Assembly: GCA_051653405.1 (NCBI GenBank)
Contig: JBOFWC010000152.1
Span: 1-31,898, forward strand
From: Proteocatella sp051653405
Lineage (GTDB): Bacteria; Bacillota; Clostridia; Peptostreptococcales; Filifactoraceae
Length of the DNA stretch: 31,898 bases
Reading direction: 5' to 3'
Shown here: positions 1 to 9,129 of the stretch, piece after piece
How positions within the stretch are numbered: the stretch's first letter is position 1
How the letters are laid out: each line of letters begins with the position of its first letter
Position numbers and translations under genes: made by a program
The notes under the pieces: model-generated
Told to the model about the DNA's origin: nothing
The model's database searches: none
The model's input: only the letters and a program-made list of their open reading frames with translations

Positions 1-16
1 GTACAGCCATCTAAAA

Positions 17-132
17 TATGGTTACTATAGAGTAGGAGATATACCTGTTCCCATTCCGAACACAGAAGTCAAGCCCTACATCGCTGATGATACTTGGAGG
101 GCAGCCTCCTGGGAAAGTAGGTCGTAGCCAAT
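17..132 (+). rRNA. rrf: 5S ribosomal RNA
   Basis: The conserved 5S core is plainly readable: ACCTGTTCCCATTCCGAACA followed by CAGAAGTCAAGC, then the GAUGAUACUUGGAGGG arm and the GGGAAAGTAGGTCGTAGCCA 3' part. The 5' end (TGGTTACTA near 19) pairs with the 3' end (GTAGCCA near 124-130) to close helix I, which sets the ends to within a few bases. It is followed at once by a U-tract terminator, so it is the last gene of an rRNA operon whose 16S and 23S genes lie before the window. Confidence 0.95.
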
Positions 133-133
133 T

Positions 134-170
134 AAAAAACACTTGAGAATTTTCTCAGGTGTTTTTTTTT
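134..170 (+). terminator. Rho-independent terminator of the rRNA operon
   Basis: An 11-bp stem AACACTTGAGA / TCTCAGGTGTT (one G-T pair) with a short loop is followed by a run of nine T. It starts a few bases after the 5S gene. Confidence 0.9.
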
Positions 171-290
171 ACGTAAAAATATTATTTTTAATAATATAAT
201 TAATATAAAAAATACATTATAATTATTCTGAAGTTGTCGATAATATAAAATGGAGATTATTTTTCTAATCGGATAAAACAAAAGGGATGA

Positions 291-3200
291 ATGTGTGAAA
301 TTATGGATAAAAAATTGATATTCAAAATACTAGAAATTGAAGAAACTAAAGACGAAAGACAAATTAAAAATGCATACAGAACTAAACTTGCTAGAACTAA
401 TCCAGAAGATGATCCAGAGGGATTTAAGCAGCTTAGAGAAGCGTATGAAGCAGCCTTAATATTTATGAATACAGTTGAGGAAGAAAAAACTGAGCAAAAT
501 GAGCCAGATACTCCAATAAGCTTATGGATAAAAGATGCTGAAAATATATATTCTAAAAGATCTACAAGAACAGATCTATCATGCTGGAAAGCATTGTTTG
601 AAAGAGAGATACTTAGTGATTTTGAAACTTCAGACGAGGCAAGAGAGTCTTTTCTTGTATTTTTAATGAGTAAATTCAGATTTCCAATAGAAATTTGGGA
701 GCTGATAGATGCTACTTTTGAATTTGAGCTTTCAAAACAGGATCTTTATGAAAAGTTTCCACCTAATTTTGTTGACTTTGTAACGGATACACCTGGCAAT
801 AAATCTTGGATTAATTTTAAGTTATTTGAAGGTAATGATGAGGCTGATATAGACTTATTTATAGAAAATTATCTTACATTAAGGAATGTAAATGATTATA
901 GAGATTTTGAAAAGTATGAGGCTGCACTTCAAACCGTAGAGGAGATGGAACTACACCACCCATATGTAAATGTAGAAAAGTTAAGATTTTATTTATATAA
1001 TGAGAGATTAGACGAAGCTCTTGAAGTTGCAGAATCACTAAAAAAATCTCAATTCGAGGACATGTATATAGCCTATTACATAGCGCTTATTCATTCAGAG
1101 TCAGGAAATACTGAAGCGGCATTTGAGGAAGTAAATGCTATACTTGAAATAAATTCAAATCATTTTGGTGCAAAATATATATTGGCTAAATGCTATTTTG
1201 AAAGAGAAGAATATGAGCAGGCAAAGAGCCTTTATATGGAACTTTTAGAGCTTGATTCATACAATGAGTCGCTTATAGAAGGTTTCCAAAAAGTAAATGA
1301 AAAGATTAAGGAAATGTATCAAAATAGGCTTGATCAAAACTCAGCAGATAAAGAAGCTAGATTAGAGCTGGGCTGGTGTTTACTTCAAGACAATCTATGC
1401 CAGGAATGCGTGGATTTAATCGAGGGTATGGAGATTGATGAAGAAAATAGCTACAATTATTATAATCTTATAAGCCGAGTATATCTATATATGGAAAATT
1501 ATGATAAGGCATATGGATATTTAGGAACTTGGCTTAAAGAGATAGATAAGCTTCAAGATGATGGAACGGAAAAGACACAGAAGCGTATGAGAAGACGTTC
1601 TTTGGCTTATTACTTCATAGCAAAATGTCATAATAATTTTAGTAAAACAAAAGAAGATTCTTCTGAAGAGCTTACAAAATGCATAGAGTATTTAGATAAA
1701 GCAATTGAAATAGAAGACATTGAAAAAGAGCGTCTTAGATATATGCTTGAAAAAGCAGAAGCTTATATGAAGCTTAATGAAGATACAAAATGTATAGATA
1801 TATGTGATGAAATAATTAAAAATCGCGAAGATTACTATCCGGCATATGTGTTTAGACAGGAAGCTTACTATAACTTGAGAATGGCACAGGAAGTAATAGA
1901 TGATTTTTATAAAGCTACTGAGATATATAATGGCGATGCAAAACCATATATATTTGCGATGAAGGCATTTATGGGATATAGACAGTATGATGATGCGCTT
2001 GGAATCTTAAATAAGGCAAAAGAAACAAAGGTTGAAAGTAATGAACTTGAATACAATGAACTTGTAATAAAGGGCTTTAATACAGAGGGAGAAGAAGCGT
2101 TAGCCGTACTGGCAGAGGAAATTAAAGAGTTTTATGAAAAGTTAATCGAAGAACCAGGCGATATAAAAGATGCTAGTGATGCTTTATATCAGCTTGCGCT
2201 TTGTTATTACAATATGAAGGACTATGAGCTGGCATTAAAAACGGTAAATGATAAGCTAGATATAAGTTTCTCAAGTGGCGCATGGGTTTTAAGAGCAGAT
2301 TCGCTTTATGCGCTTGAAAGATATAATGAAGCGGCAGAAGAGTACGAGGCGCTTGTTAGCAATTATGAAGACTATGTATATGGATATTATCAGCTTGGAA
2401 ATTGTCATATGCGAAATGATGATGATGATTTAGCTATCGAAGCTTTTGAAAAGGTTATTGAACTAGAGCCTGATCATAATTTTGTATACGATGATATAAA
2501 AGATATTTACAAATCAAAATATAGAAGTAGCAAAGCTATAGAAGATTATAATAAAGCCGTAGAATATGCTTTAAAACAAGTTGAACTTGTACCAGATGTA
2601 TATTACTATAATGAACTAGGACTGCTTTATTTAACGGGATATGACCTTGAAAAAGCGGTAGAAGCGTTTGAAGAAGCTTTAAAATATAAAGAAGATGATA
2701 TGTATTCATATAATAATATGGGATTTGCATACAAAATTATGGGACAATTTGAAAAAGCCCATGAATGTTATGAAAGCGCTTTAAAATATCAAAAAAATGA
2801 TGATCTTATAGCTTATGGAAATATAGCGACATACTATAGAATCACAAGACAATTTGAAAAAGCGGTAGAAACTTATAAATTTATGATTGAGACCTCTCAA
2901 AATCCTAAGAATATAATGGATGATTTATATCAGCTCTATTTAAATATGGGAGCTTGGGATGAAGCCGTAGAACTTAGTCGAGAACTAAATGAAGTTGAAG
3001 TTCAGAAAAAAACGTCTGTTATTGGTTCTGTAAAAAAATTATTTGGCCTTAAGTCAAAAGCTGAATCTCCAGAACTTAAAAAAGGATATATGGAATATTT
3101 GGGCGATATAGCCGATATTGCAGTATATAGAGGTGATTTTGAAGAGGCGGAATCATACTATAGAGAAGCGCTTAAACTTTTCCCGAATGAGAGCGCACCT

Positions 3201-3746
3201 TATACTAATATGGGAAACTATGTAAGACATATTGTAGGGGATATGAATGCGGCGCTAAAGTATTATAAGGATGCATATGAAATTGCAAAAAAATATGATG
3301 AAGACTTTAGTTATATAAAAGACGATTTACTAGAAAACCTAGCTATGGCATATTTAGGCATAGGCGATATGAAAAATGCTCAAAAATATATGAAAGATGT
3401 CTATAACTACTACAAAGGGATTCATGGAAGCATAGAGCTATGGCTTAGCGATATGAGTTATAGAAAGATAAGACTGTTTAAAATAGCTTCTTGGAAACTT
3501 ATGTTTGGCGAAAGAGAAGAAGCAGAGATGTATAAAGACCTAATGTTTAAATCATATAACTGCAGAGGCTGCGATTATGCGAAATGCTTTGAATATGCGC
3601 TGTTAGGAGGTATGTTTATGGAAGCAGATGGGGATTATAGGGGAGCCTTAGCAAAATATGAGGAAGCGTTAAACATCTCAGGTGATGATATAATGATTAT
3701 AGGGAAGATAAGAAATATGAAGAAAATATTAGAGGAGATGAAATAA
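291..3746 (+). CDS. J-domain-like TPR repeat protein, probable co-chaperone of the adjacent HscC
   Basis: A cytosolic protein of 1151 aa with no signal peptide or membrane segment. Residues about 8-56 resemble a J domain (KILEIEE..., helix II NAYRTKLAR, final helix FKQLREAYEAAL), but the loop that should hold His-Pro-Asp reads Asn-Pro-Glu. Residues about 210-1140 are many tetratricopeptide repeats of the A..Y...G.YE.A...YE.AL type. Near the C terminus is a cysteine cluster, CRGCDYAKC, that could bind a metal. Its stop overlaps the start of hscC by one base (TAATG), so the two are translationally coupled. E. coli hscC likewise sits near J-domain genes (djlB/djlC). The likely role is client binding or targeting for this specialised Hsp70; that role is inferred. 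The start is uncertain: ATG 291 has a close purine-rich site (AAAGGG), while ATG 303 (MDKKLIF) gives a more usual J-domain N terminus. Confidence 0.85.
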   Translation: MCEIMDKKLIFKILEIEETKDERQIKNAYRTKLARTNPEDDPEGFKQLREAYEAALIFMNTVEEEKTEQNEPDTPISLWIKDAENIYSKRSTRTDLSCWKALFEREILSDFETSDEARESFLVFLMSKFRFPIEIWELIDATFEFELSKQDLYEKFPPNFVDFVTDTPGNKSWINFKLFEGNDEADIDLFIENYLTLRNVNDYRDFEKYEAALQTVEEMELHHPYVNVEKLRFYLYNERLDEALEVAESLKKSQFEDMYIAYYIALIHSESGNTEAAFEEVNAILEINSNHFGAKYILAKCYFEREEYEQAKSLYMELLELDSYNESLIEGFQKVNEKIKEMYQNRLDQNSADKEARLELGWCLLQDNLCQECVDLIEGMEIDEENSYNYYNLISRVYLYMENYDKAYGYLGTWLKEIDKLQDDGTEKTQKRMRRRSLAYYFIAKCHNNFSKTKEDSSEELTKCIEYLDKAIEIEDIEKERLRYMLEKAEAYMKLNEDTKCIDICDEIIKNREDYYPAYVFRQEAYYNLRMAQEVIDDFYKATEIYNGDAKPYIFAMKAFMGYRQYDDALGILNKAKETKVESNELEYNELVIKGFNTEGEEALAVLAEEIKEFYEKLIEEPGDIKDASDALYQLALCYYNMKDYELALKTVNDKLDISFSSGAWVLRADSLYALERYNEAAEEYEALVSNYEDYVYGYYQLGNCHMRNDDDDLAIEAFEKVIELEPDHNFVYDDIKDIYKSKYRSSKAIEDYNKAVEYALKQVELVPDVYYYNELGLLYLTGYDLEKAVEAFEEALKYKEDDMYSYNNMGFAYKIMGQFEKAHECYESALKYQKNDDLIAYGNIATYYRITRQFEKAVETYKFMIETSQNPKNIMDDLYQLYLNMGAWDEAVELSRELNEVEVQKKTSVIGSVKKLFGLKSKAESPELKKGYMEYLGDIADIAVYRGDFEEAESYYREALKLFPNESAPYTNMGNYVRHIVGDMNAALKYYKDAYEIAKKYDEDFSYIKDDLLENLAMAYLGIGDMKNAQKYMKDVYNYYKGIHGSIELWLSDMSYRKIRLFKIASWKLMFGEREEAEMYKDLMFKSYNCRGCDYAKCFEYALLGGMFMEADGDYRGALAKYEEALNISGDDIMIIGKIRNMKKILEEMK

Positions 3747-5443
3747 TGATAGTAGGGATAGACTTAGGAACAACCAATAGTCTTATTGCATATTATACCG
3801 AAGAAGGGCCTAAAATCATTCCAAATAGACTAGGGGATAACTTAACTCCATCTGTAGTGAGTGTGGACGAAAATGGACAAATATTTGTTGGAGAAACGGC
3901 AAAGGAAAGAATGCTTCTCTATCCAGATACAAGTGCCAGCATATTTAAACGCTATATGGGAAGCGACAAAAAGTATGAACTAAGTGGAAAAAGTTTTACT
4001 TCAGAAGAGTTATCATCTTTTGTGTTAAGATCGCTTAAAGAAGATGCAGAAGCGTTTTTGGGGGAAGAGATAACAGAGGCGGTAATAAGTGTACCGGCAT
4101 ATTTTAATGATGCAAGAAGAAAAGCTACAAAAAGAGCTGGCGAGCTTGCAGGCCTTAAAGTAGAACGTATTATAAGTGAGCCTACAGCGGCGGCAATAGC
4201 GTATGGACTTTATCAAAACAATAAGGACACTAGATTTTTGGTATTTGACTTAGGGGGAGGAACCTTTGACGTTTCAATTCTTGAGCTTTTCCAAAATATA
4301 ATAGAAGTACGTGCTGTAGCAGGCGATAACTTTGTAGGAGGAGAAGACTTTACAAACATTATTGCAGAGATGTTTTTAGAAGAAAAAGGAATTTCTGAAG
4401 ACTCACTTGATCTTAAAACGCTTAACCACATAATAAAGCAAGCAGAGCAGTGTAAACGTGCATTTACAAGTGAAAAAATGCCAAAGCTTTCTTGTAAAAT
4501 AGGCGAAGAGTACAGCAGCATAGAAATAGATATAGAAAGATATGAAAGAGCTTGTGAACCTCTGCTTGATAAGATAAGGGGGCCTATAAAGAGAAGCCTT
4601 ACCGATGCAAATATAAAGCTGTCCGACATAGATCAGATAGTTATGATAGGGGGAGCTACCAAGCTTCCAATAATCTATAGCTTTGTCACAAAACTATTTA
4701 AACAGTTTCCAAATACAAGCGTGAATCCAGATGAAGCCGTAGCCCTTGGCGCGGCAATTCAAGGGGCGATGAAAGAACGTCAAGAGGGAATAAGAGAAGT
4801 AATACTGACAGACGTATGTCCGTTTACTTTAGGTACGGAAGTAGTGAGAGAAGTAAATGAAAATCATTATGAAGCTGGCTATTTCTTTCCTATAATAGAA
4901 CGCAATACCGTAATTCCAGCAAGCCGTACAGAACGTGTATATACTATAAGGGACAATCAGACAAAGATTACCGTAAAGGTACTTCAGGGAGAGAGTCGTT
5001 TTGCAGCAAATAATTTATCAATAGGTGAGCTTACCATAGAAGTGCCAAAAGCAAAAGCGGGCGAAGAACCCGTAGATATAACTTACACTTACGATATAAA
5101 CTCAGTGCTTGAGGTAGAAGTAAAGGTGGCTTCTACAGGAAAGCTTGAGAAAGCGATTATAAAGGGGCAGAACGTGGATATGACAGATGAAGAGATAGAA
5201 GAGCGAATGAAAGAACTATCATATCTGAAAATTCATCCAAGAGATCAGGAAGCTAATAAATTAGTACTTTTAAAAGCTGAGCGAATGTATGAAGAAAGCG
5301 TAGGCGATATGAGAAGATTTCTAGAACACGAGCTTATGAAATTTGACAAGGTATTAAACAGTAAGGATAAACACAAAATAGAAGAATATAGAAAGCAATT
5401 TCAAGAAATGCTAGAAGAGATTACAAGTGAGAAACATTTCTAG
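3746..5443 (+). CDS. hscC: HscC-type Hsp70 chaperone
   Basis: An Hsp70 ATPase-type chaperone of 565 aa. The N terminus has the phosphate-1 motif GIDLGTTNS; phosphate-2 is FDLGGGTFDV (about residues 166-175), the adenosine motif is MIGGATKLP (about 307-315), and EPTAAAIAYG is present. It is much shorter than DnaK (about 610-640 aa) because the helical lid is reduced. Stretches such as LFKRYMGS, ELSSFVLRSLKEDAEAFL and EVILTDVCPFTLGTEV match the HscC subfamily (about 556 aa in E. coli) rather than DnaK. The start overlaps the stop of the upstream J-like/TPR gene, with GAGGAG as ribosome site, and a strong terminator follows. No GrpE gene is in view. Clients of HscC are poorly known, so the substrate is left open. 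Confidence 0.93.
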   Translation: MIVGIDLGTTNSLIAYYTEEGPKIIPNRLGDNLTPSVVSVDENGQIFVGETAKERMLLYPDTSASIFKRYMGSDKKYELSGKSFTSEELSSFVLRSLKEDAEAFLGEEITEAVISVPAYFNDARRKATKRAGELAGLKVERIISEPTAAAIAYGLYQNNKDTRFLVFDLGGGTFDVSILELFQNIIEVRAVAGDNFVGGEDFTNIIAEMFLEEKGISEDSLDLKTLNHIIKQAEQCKRAFTSEKMPKLSCKIGEEYSSIEIDIERYERACEPLLDKIRGPIKRSLTDANIKLSDIDQIVMIGGATKLPIIYSFVTKLFKQFPNTSVNPDEAVALGAAIQGAMKERQEGIREVILTDVCPFTLGTEVVREVNENHYEAGYFFPIIERNTVIPASRTERVYTIRDNQTKITVKVLQGESRFAANNLSIGELTIEVPKAKAGEEPVDITYTYDINSVLEVEVKVASTGKLEKAIIKGQNVDMTDEEIEERMKELSYLKIHPRDQEANKLVLLKAERMYEESVGDMRRFLEHELMKFDKVLNSKDKHKIEEYRKQFQEMLEEITSEKHF

Positions 5444-5463
5444 CAATTTAGAGTTATACTAAT

Positions 5464-5508
5464 AATTAAAAGAGGCCCTCGTTTGTTTTTTGAAGGCCTC
5501 TTTTAAAA
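5464..5508 (+). terminator. Terminator after hscC
   Basis: A 10-bp perfect stem AAAAGAGGCC / GGCCTCTTTT (5468-5477 with 5495-5504) closes an 17-base T-rich loop. It lies 24 bases after the hscC stop. Confidence 0.85.
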
Positions 5509-5510
5509 TT

Positions 5511-5537
5511 AAAAAAAGCGATATAATCGCTTTTTTT
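5511..5537. terminator. Bidirectional terminator between convergent hscC and sstT
   Basis: A 12-bp perfect inverted repeat, AAAAAAAGCGAT / ATCGCTTTTTTT, with a 3-base loop has a T run on either strand. It therefore serves sstT on the minus strand and backs up the hscC terminator on the plus strand. Confidence 0.85.
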
Positions 5538-5580
5538 AGAAGAGACTATTTTACAATAGCCTCAATATATCAAGTTTTTA

Positions 5581-6819
5581 TTAAGCTTTAGTGTTTATAA
5601 CAACTGGCTTTCCATCTTTACGCATTTTTGCGAATTCTGCAGAAGCAGTGAATAGAACGTCTGTTGAAGAGTTAAGTGCAGTTTCACATGAATCTTGGAT
5701 TACTCCAACGATGAAACCAACCCCAACAACCTGCATTGCAACATCATTTGGGATACCAAATAAGCTACAAGCTAGAGGTATAAGAAGAAGTGATCCACCA
5801 GCAACTCCAGATGCACCGCATGCACTAACTGCAGAAAGTACACTTAGAATTATTGCTGTAGGAATATCTACTGTAATTCCTAAAGTATGCACTGCTGCAA
5901 GTGAAAGTACAGATATAGTAACTGCTGCACCTGCCATATTTATAGTAGCTCCAAGTGGAATTGATACAGAGTAAGTATCTTTATCAAGACCTAACTTTTC
6001 GCAAAGAGTCATGTTAACTGGGATGTTAGCTGCAGAACTACGAGTAAAGAATGCAGTAAGTCCACTCTCTCTTAAACACTTGAATACAAGTGGGTATGGA
6101 TTTTGACGAATACATACATAAGTGATGATAGGGTTTACTACAAGTGCTACGAAAAGCATACATCCTACAAGTACTGCAAGAAGATATCCATAGCTAAGAA
6201 GAGATTCAAGTCCACTTGTAGCTATAGAGTCAAATACAAGACCCATGATACCTATTGGAGCAAAGTTTATTACCCATCTAACCATTTCAGCAAGGGCATC
6301 AGCAACATTTGAAAACATTGTTTTTGTAGTTTCAGCCGCATGCTTTATAGCAAGACCGAAAACTACTCCCCAAGAAAGGATTCCAATGTAGTTTGCATTG
6401 AATAGTGCTTTAACTGGGTTATCTACAACGTTCATAAGAAGTGCTTTAAGTACTTCCACAACTCCACCTGGAGGAGTAACACTATCTACACCTTCAGCAA
6501 GTGTAAGTGTAACAGGGAAAATAAAGCTTACTATAACAGCTATAAGTCCAGCAAGGAAAGTTCCTAATAAGTATAACACGATTATTGACTTCATGTTAGT
6601 TTCTTGACCATGCTTATGTTGAGAAATAGCAGAAGCTACTAAGAAAAATACTAATATAGGGGCAATCGCTTTCAAAGCACCTACAAATAATGAACCAAAA
6701 ATAACAATACCGCTTGCTTTTTCTGGAATAGTTACTGCAAGAATTATACCGATAACAAGACCGACAAAGATTCTTTTTACAATACTCATGCTATTCCATT
6801 TTTTCATGAATTCCTTCAT
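5581..6819 (-). CDS. sstT: Serine/threonine:Na+ symporter SstT
   Basis: An integral membrane carrier of the dicarboxylate/amino acid:cation symporter family (412 aa; E. coli SstT is 414 aa). It is expected to import serine and threonine with Na+. About eight hydrophobic segments plus re-entrant hairpins are visible. The serine-rich loop FFTRSSAANIPVN and the following NMAGAAVTI and SACGASGVAGGSLLLIPLA stretches are typical of SstT and separate it from glutamate carriers. An ATG 36 bases further upstream is in frame, but the start at 6819 (MKEFMKKWNSMS) is preferred because AAGGAGGAA lies just before it. The gene stands alone between a bidirectional terminator and a long AT-rich intergenic region; serine or threonine fermentation fits the likely host. 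Confidence 0.92.
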   Translation of the reverse strand: MKEFMKKWNSMSIVKRIFVGLVIGIILAVTIPEKASGIVIFGSLFVGALKAIAPILVFFLVASAISQHKHGQETNMKSIIVLYLLGTFLAGLIAVIVSFIFPVTLTLAEGVDSVTPPGGVVEVLKALLMNVVDNPVKALFNANYIGILSWGVVFGLAIKHAAETTKTMFSNVADALAEMVRWVINFAPIGIMGLVFDSIATSGLESLLSYGYLLAVLVGCMLFVALVVNPIITYVCIRQNPYPLVFKCLRESGLTAFFTRSSAANIPVNMTLCEKLGLDKDTYSVSIPLGATINMAGAAVTISVLSLAAVHTLGITVDIPTAIILSVLSAVSACGASGVAGGSLLLIPLACSLFGIPNDVAMQVVGVGFIVGVIQDSCETALNSSTDVLFTASAEFAKMRKDGKPVVINTKA

Positions 6820-7306
6820 AATAATATTCCTCCTTAAAATATAAAAACCGCGCACATATACATTTTAAGTGTGAATTAATGTAGTTGAAATAAAAATAAT
6901 AAGTAAATAGTGCTAGAACACCCTATAAATATGTATATGTACTATGTATTAACAATAATACCACAGATTGTTCTATATTGAAAGACAAATTTTTTCTAAA
7001 TAGAAAATTTTTCAAAATGTTAAAACTTTAGCAATCGGTATTTTAATATATAATTAATGGAAAACGTTATTGATGACTTTAAATTAACTAAGCTTTAAAT
7101 GTATGAATAACGATAATGAATCATTAGTTAAAAAAATATCAATAAATAACGAAAAATTAAAATATAAAAAAAGGATTTTTAATAAGGAAAAATGGTATTA
7201 TCTAGTTATATAAAGGAAGCGTTTCAATACTGATTGATTTGCACTTCGAATTGTGGTATCATAAAAACATTGATTATTCGCGTGAAACAAGAAAATAGGA
7301 GGAAGT
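6820..7306. other. AT-rich divergent intergenic region (sstT / DUF1846 gene)
   Basis: About 490 bases with no coding sequence that I can support. It must hold the sstT promoter on the minus strand, but no convincing -35/-10 pair was found there. Several AT-rich inverted repeats are present, for example TTAACTAA / TTAGTTAA around 7083-7130 and a TTTTTTCTA / TAGAAAA hairpin around 6990-7010. A plus-strand promoter near the right end is listed separately. Confidence 0.6.
7234..7262 (+). promoter_or_regulatory. Predicted sigma-A promoter for the DUF1846 gene
   Basis: TTGATT (7234-7239) and TATCAT (7257-7262) are separated by 17 bases, 45 bases before the DUF1846 start codon. Two mismatches in the -35 and one in the -10 keep this moderate. 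Confidence 0.45.
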
Positions 7307-8806
7307 ATGAAAATCGGTTTTGATCATTTAAAGTATTTAGAGGAGCAGTCTAAATATATTTTGGAAAGAGTAAACAACTATGATAAGTTGTATTTAGAGT
7401 TTGGTGGAAAGCTTATGTACGACATGCATGCAAAACGTGTTTTGCCGGGATTTGATGAAAATGCAAAGATAAAGCTTCTTAACAAACTAAAAGAAAAAGT
7501 GGAAGTAGTAATATGCGTTTACGCAGGAGATATCGAAAGAAACAAAATCAGAGGAGATTTTGGAATAACTTACGATATGGACGTGTTTAGACTTATAGAT
7601 GACCTTAGAGGAAATGAGCTTGAGGTAAACAGTGTAGTAATTACAAGATACAATGACCAGCCATCAGTTACAGTGTTTATGAACAAGCTTAAGCGAAGAG
7701 GCATAAAAGTATACAAACATAGAGCGACAAAAGGCTATCCTACAGATGTAGATACTATAGTAAGCGATGAAGGATATGGTCAAAATCCATATATAGAAAC
7801 CACAAAACCAATCGTTGTTGTAACAGCACCAGGGCCAGGAAGTGGAAAGCTTGCTACATGTCTTAGCCAGCTTTATCATGAACATAGACTCGGAAAGGTT
7901 GCAGGATACTCTAAGTTTGAAACGTTTCCTGTATGGAATGTGCCACTTAAGCACCCTCTAAATATAGCATATGAGTCAGCTACAGTGGATCTAAAAGACG
8001 TTAATATGATAGATTCCTTCCATCTAGATGCTTACGGAAAAACAGCTGTAAACTACAACAGAGATATAGAGGCTTTCCCAGTACTAAAGAGAATAATCGA
8101 AAAGATTACAGGAGAAGAGTCGGTATATAAATCTCCTACAGATATGGGTGTAAACAGAATTTCATGTGGAATAATAGACGATGAAGTGGTTCAGGAAGCT
8201 TCAAGACAGGAAATAATAAGAAGATATTTCAAAACAGCATGTGAGTATAAAAAAGGCTATGTAGATAAGGAGACTTCAGATAGAGCTAAGCTTATAATGG
8301 AAGAACTTAATTTAAAAGAGGCTGACAGAAAATGCGTAGCTCCAGCAAGAGAAAAATCAGAAACTTGCAAATCTCAAAATGTAGATGTATATCCAGCAGT
8401 AGCGCTTGAACTTAAGGACGGAACTATAGTAACAGGAAGAAAGACCAATATAATGGATGCCGCAGCGGCAGTACTTCTAAATGCGATAAAATATTTTGCA
8501 AACTTAGACGATTCAATCCATCTTATAGCGCCAGAAATATTAGAACCTATAATGAATCTTAAGAGTGAGACTTTATCAAACAAGAACCCACTGCTATCAT
8601 GTGAGGAAGTGCTAATAGCGCTTACTATAAGTGCAACTACAAACCCAGTAGCAAAGGCAGCGCTTACAAAGCTTGGAGAACTTAATGGAACTCAAGCCCA
8701 TTCAACTACAATTTTAAGCAAAAATGATGATCAGACATACGGAAAGTTAGGAATAGATGTAACTGCAGACCCATACTTCCCAACAGAAAACTTATATTAT
8801 ATATAA
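7307..8806 (+). CDS. DUF1846 / UPF0371 family protein
   Basis: A cytosolic protein of 499 aa that matches the UPF0371 (DUF1846) family throughout, with its usual length near 495-500. It opens with KIGFDHLKYLEEQSKYILERV and has the family stretches KLYLEFGGKLMYDMHAKRVLPGFD, the glycine-rich loop VVVTAPGPGSGKLATCLSQLYHE (about residues 170-192; it looks like a nucleotide or phosphate loop), HPLNIAYESATVDL and SCGIIDDEVVQEASRQEIIRRYF. No function is established that I know of; the P-loop-like segment suggests nucleotide binding, which is inference. It starts after AGGAGGA with good spacing and ends before a small palindrome. Whether it is co-transcribed with the NifU-like gene is open. Confidence 0.88.
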   Translation: MKIGFDHLKYLEEQSKYILERVNNYDKLYLEFGGKLMYDMHAKRVLPGFDENAKIKLLNKLKEKVEVVICVYAGDIERNKIRGDFGITYDMDVFRLIDDLRGNELEVNSVVITRYNDQPSVTVFMNKLKRRGIKVYKHRATKGYPTDVDTIVSDEGYGQNPYIETTKPIVVVTAPGPGSGKLATCLSQLYHEHRLGKVAGYSKFETFPVWNVPLKHPLNIAYESATVDLKDVNMIDSFHLDAYGKTAVNYNRDIEAFPVLKRIIEKITGEESVYKSPTDMGVNRISCGIIDDEVVQEASRQEIIRRYFKTACEYKKGYVDKETSDRAKLIMEELNLKEADRKCVAPAREKSETCKSQNVDVYPAVALELKDGTIVTGRKTNIMDAAAAVLLNAIKYFANLDDSIHLIAPEILEPIMNLKSETLSNKNPLLSCEEVLIALTISATTNPVAKAALTKLGELNGTQAHSTTILSKNDDQTYGKLGIDVTADPYFPTENLYYI

Positions 8807-8810
8807 AAAG

Positions 8811-8828
8811 TAGGGAGATATCTCCCTA
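8811..8828 (+). terminator. 18-bp perfect palindrome, possible weak terminator
   Basis: TAGGGAGATATCTCCCTA lies 4 bases after the DUF1846 stop and is followed by TTTAC. It could fold as a short hairpin (partial terminator or processing site) or act as a protein-binding site. The T run is short, so read-through into the next gene is likely. Confidence 0.4.
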
Positions 8829-8852
8829 TTTACATATCAGGAGGAATTTTTT

Positions 8853-9128
8853 ATGATAACAGAAGTAGAAGCTTTATTAGATAAAAAAGTAAGACCTCTA
8901 TTTGCCAATCATGGAGGCGGAATACAAGTAGTATCATTGGATAAAGGAATCCTAAAAGTAAAGATGATTGGGGCATGCAGTCAGTGTATGTCAGCTTCAG
9001 CAGATGTAGAAGAAATCGTAGAAAAGGAGATAAAGACAGAGTTTCCAGACATAAAGGAGGTTGTTTTAGTTACAGGGGTAAGCGAAAATTTACTTGCGTC
9101 TGCAAGAGAATTTTTGCGAGGGAAATAA
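8853..9128 (+). CDS. NifU C-terminal-domain (Nfu-like) Fe-S protein
   Basis: A stand-alone 91-aa NifU C-terminal domain. The family motif is readable: LANHGGGIQVV-like (here FANHGGGIQVV) near residue 17-27 and a CxxC pair in GACSQC (Cys42, Cys45). Nfu proteins bind a [4Fe-4S] cluster through this pair, at a dimer interface, and deliver it to client enzymes. AGGAGGAAT precedes the ATG. The stop overlaps by a base or two the spacer of the next gene, whose ATG is at 9130, so the two are likely coupled. The 4-hydroxybutyryl-CoA dehydratase encoded nearby carries a [4Fe-4S] cluster and is a possible client; that link is inference. The usual motif has Cys-x-Gly-Cys-Pro; here it is Cys-Ser-Gln-Cys-Met. 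Confidence 0.85.
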   Translation: MITEVEALLDKKVRPLFANHGGGIQVVSLDKGILKVKMIGACSQCMSASADVEEIVEKEIKTEFPDIKEVVLVTGVSENLLASAREFLRGK

Positions 9129-9129
9129 T

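Noticed and set aside
218..223. TATAAT upstream of the J-like/TPR gene as a promoter
   Set aside because: No acceptable -35 lies 16-18 bases upstream in this very AT-rich stretch; a lone -10 match is not evidence enough.
7213..7226. GGAAGCGTTTCA resembles a catabolite-responsive (cre) element before the DUF1846 gene
   Set aside because: Several positions outside the central AAGCG core do not fit the consensus, so a CcpA site cannot be supported.
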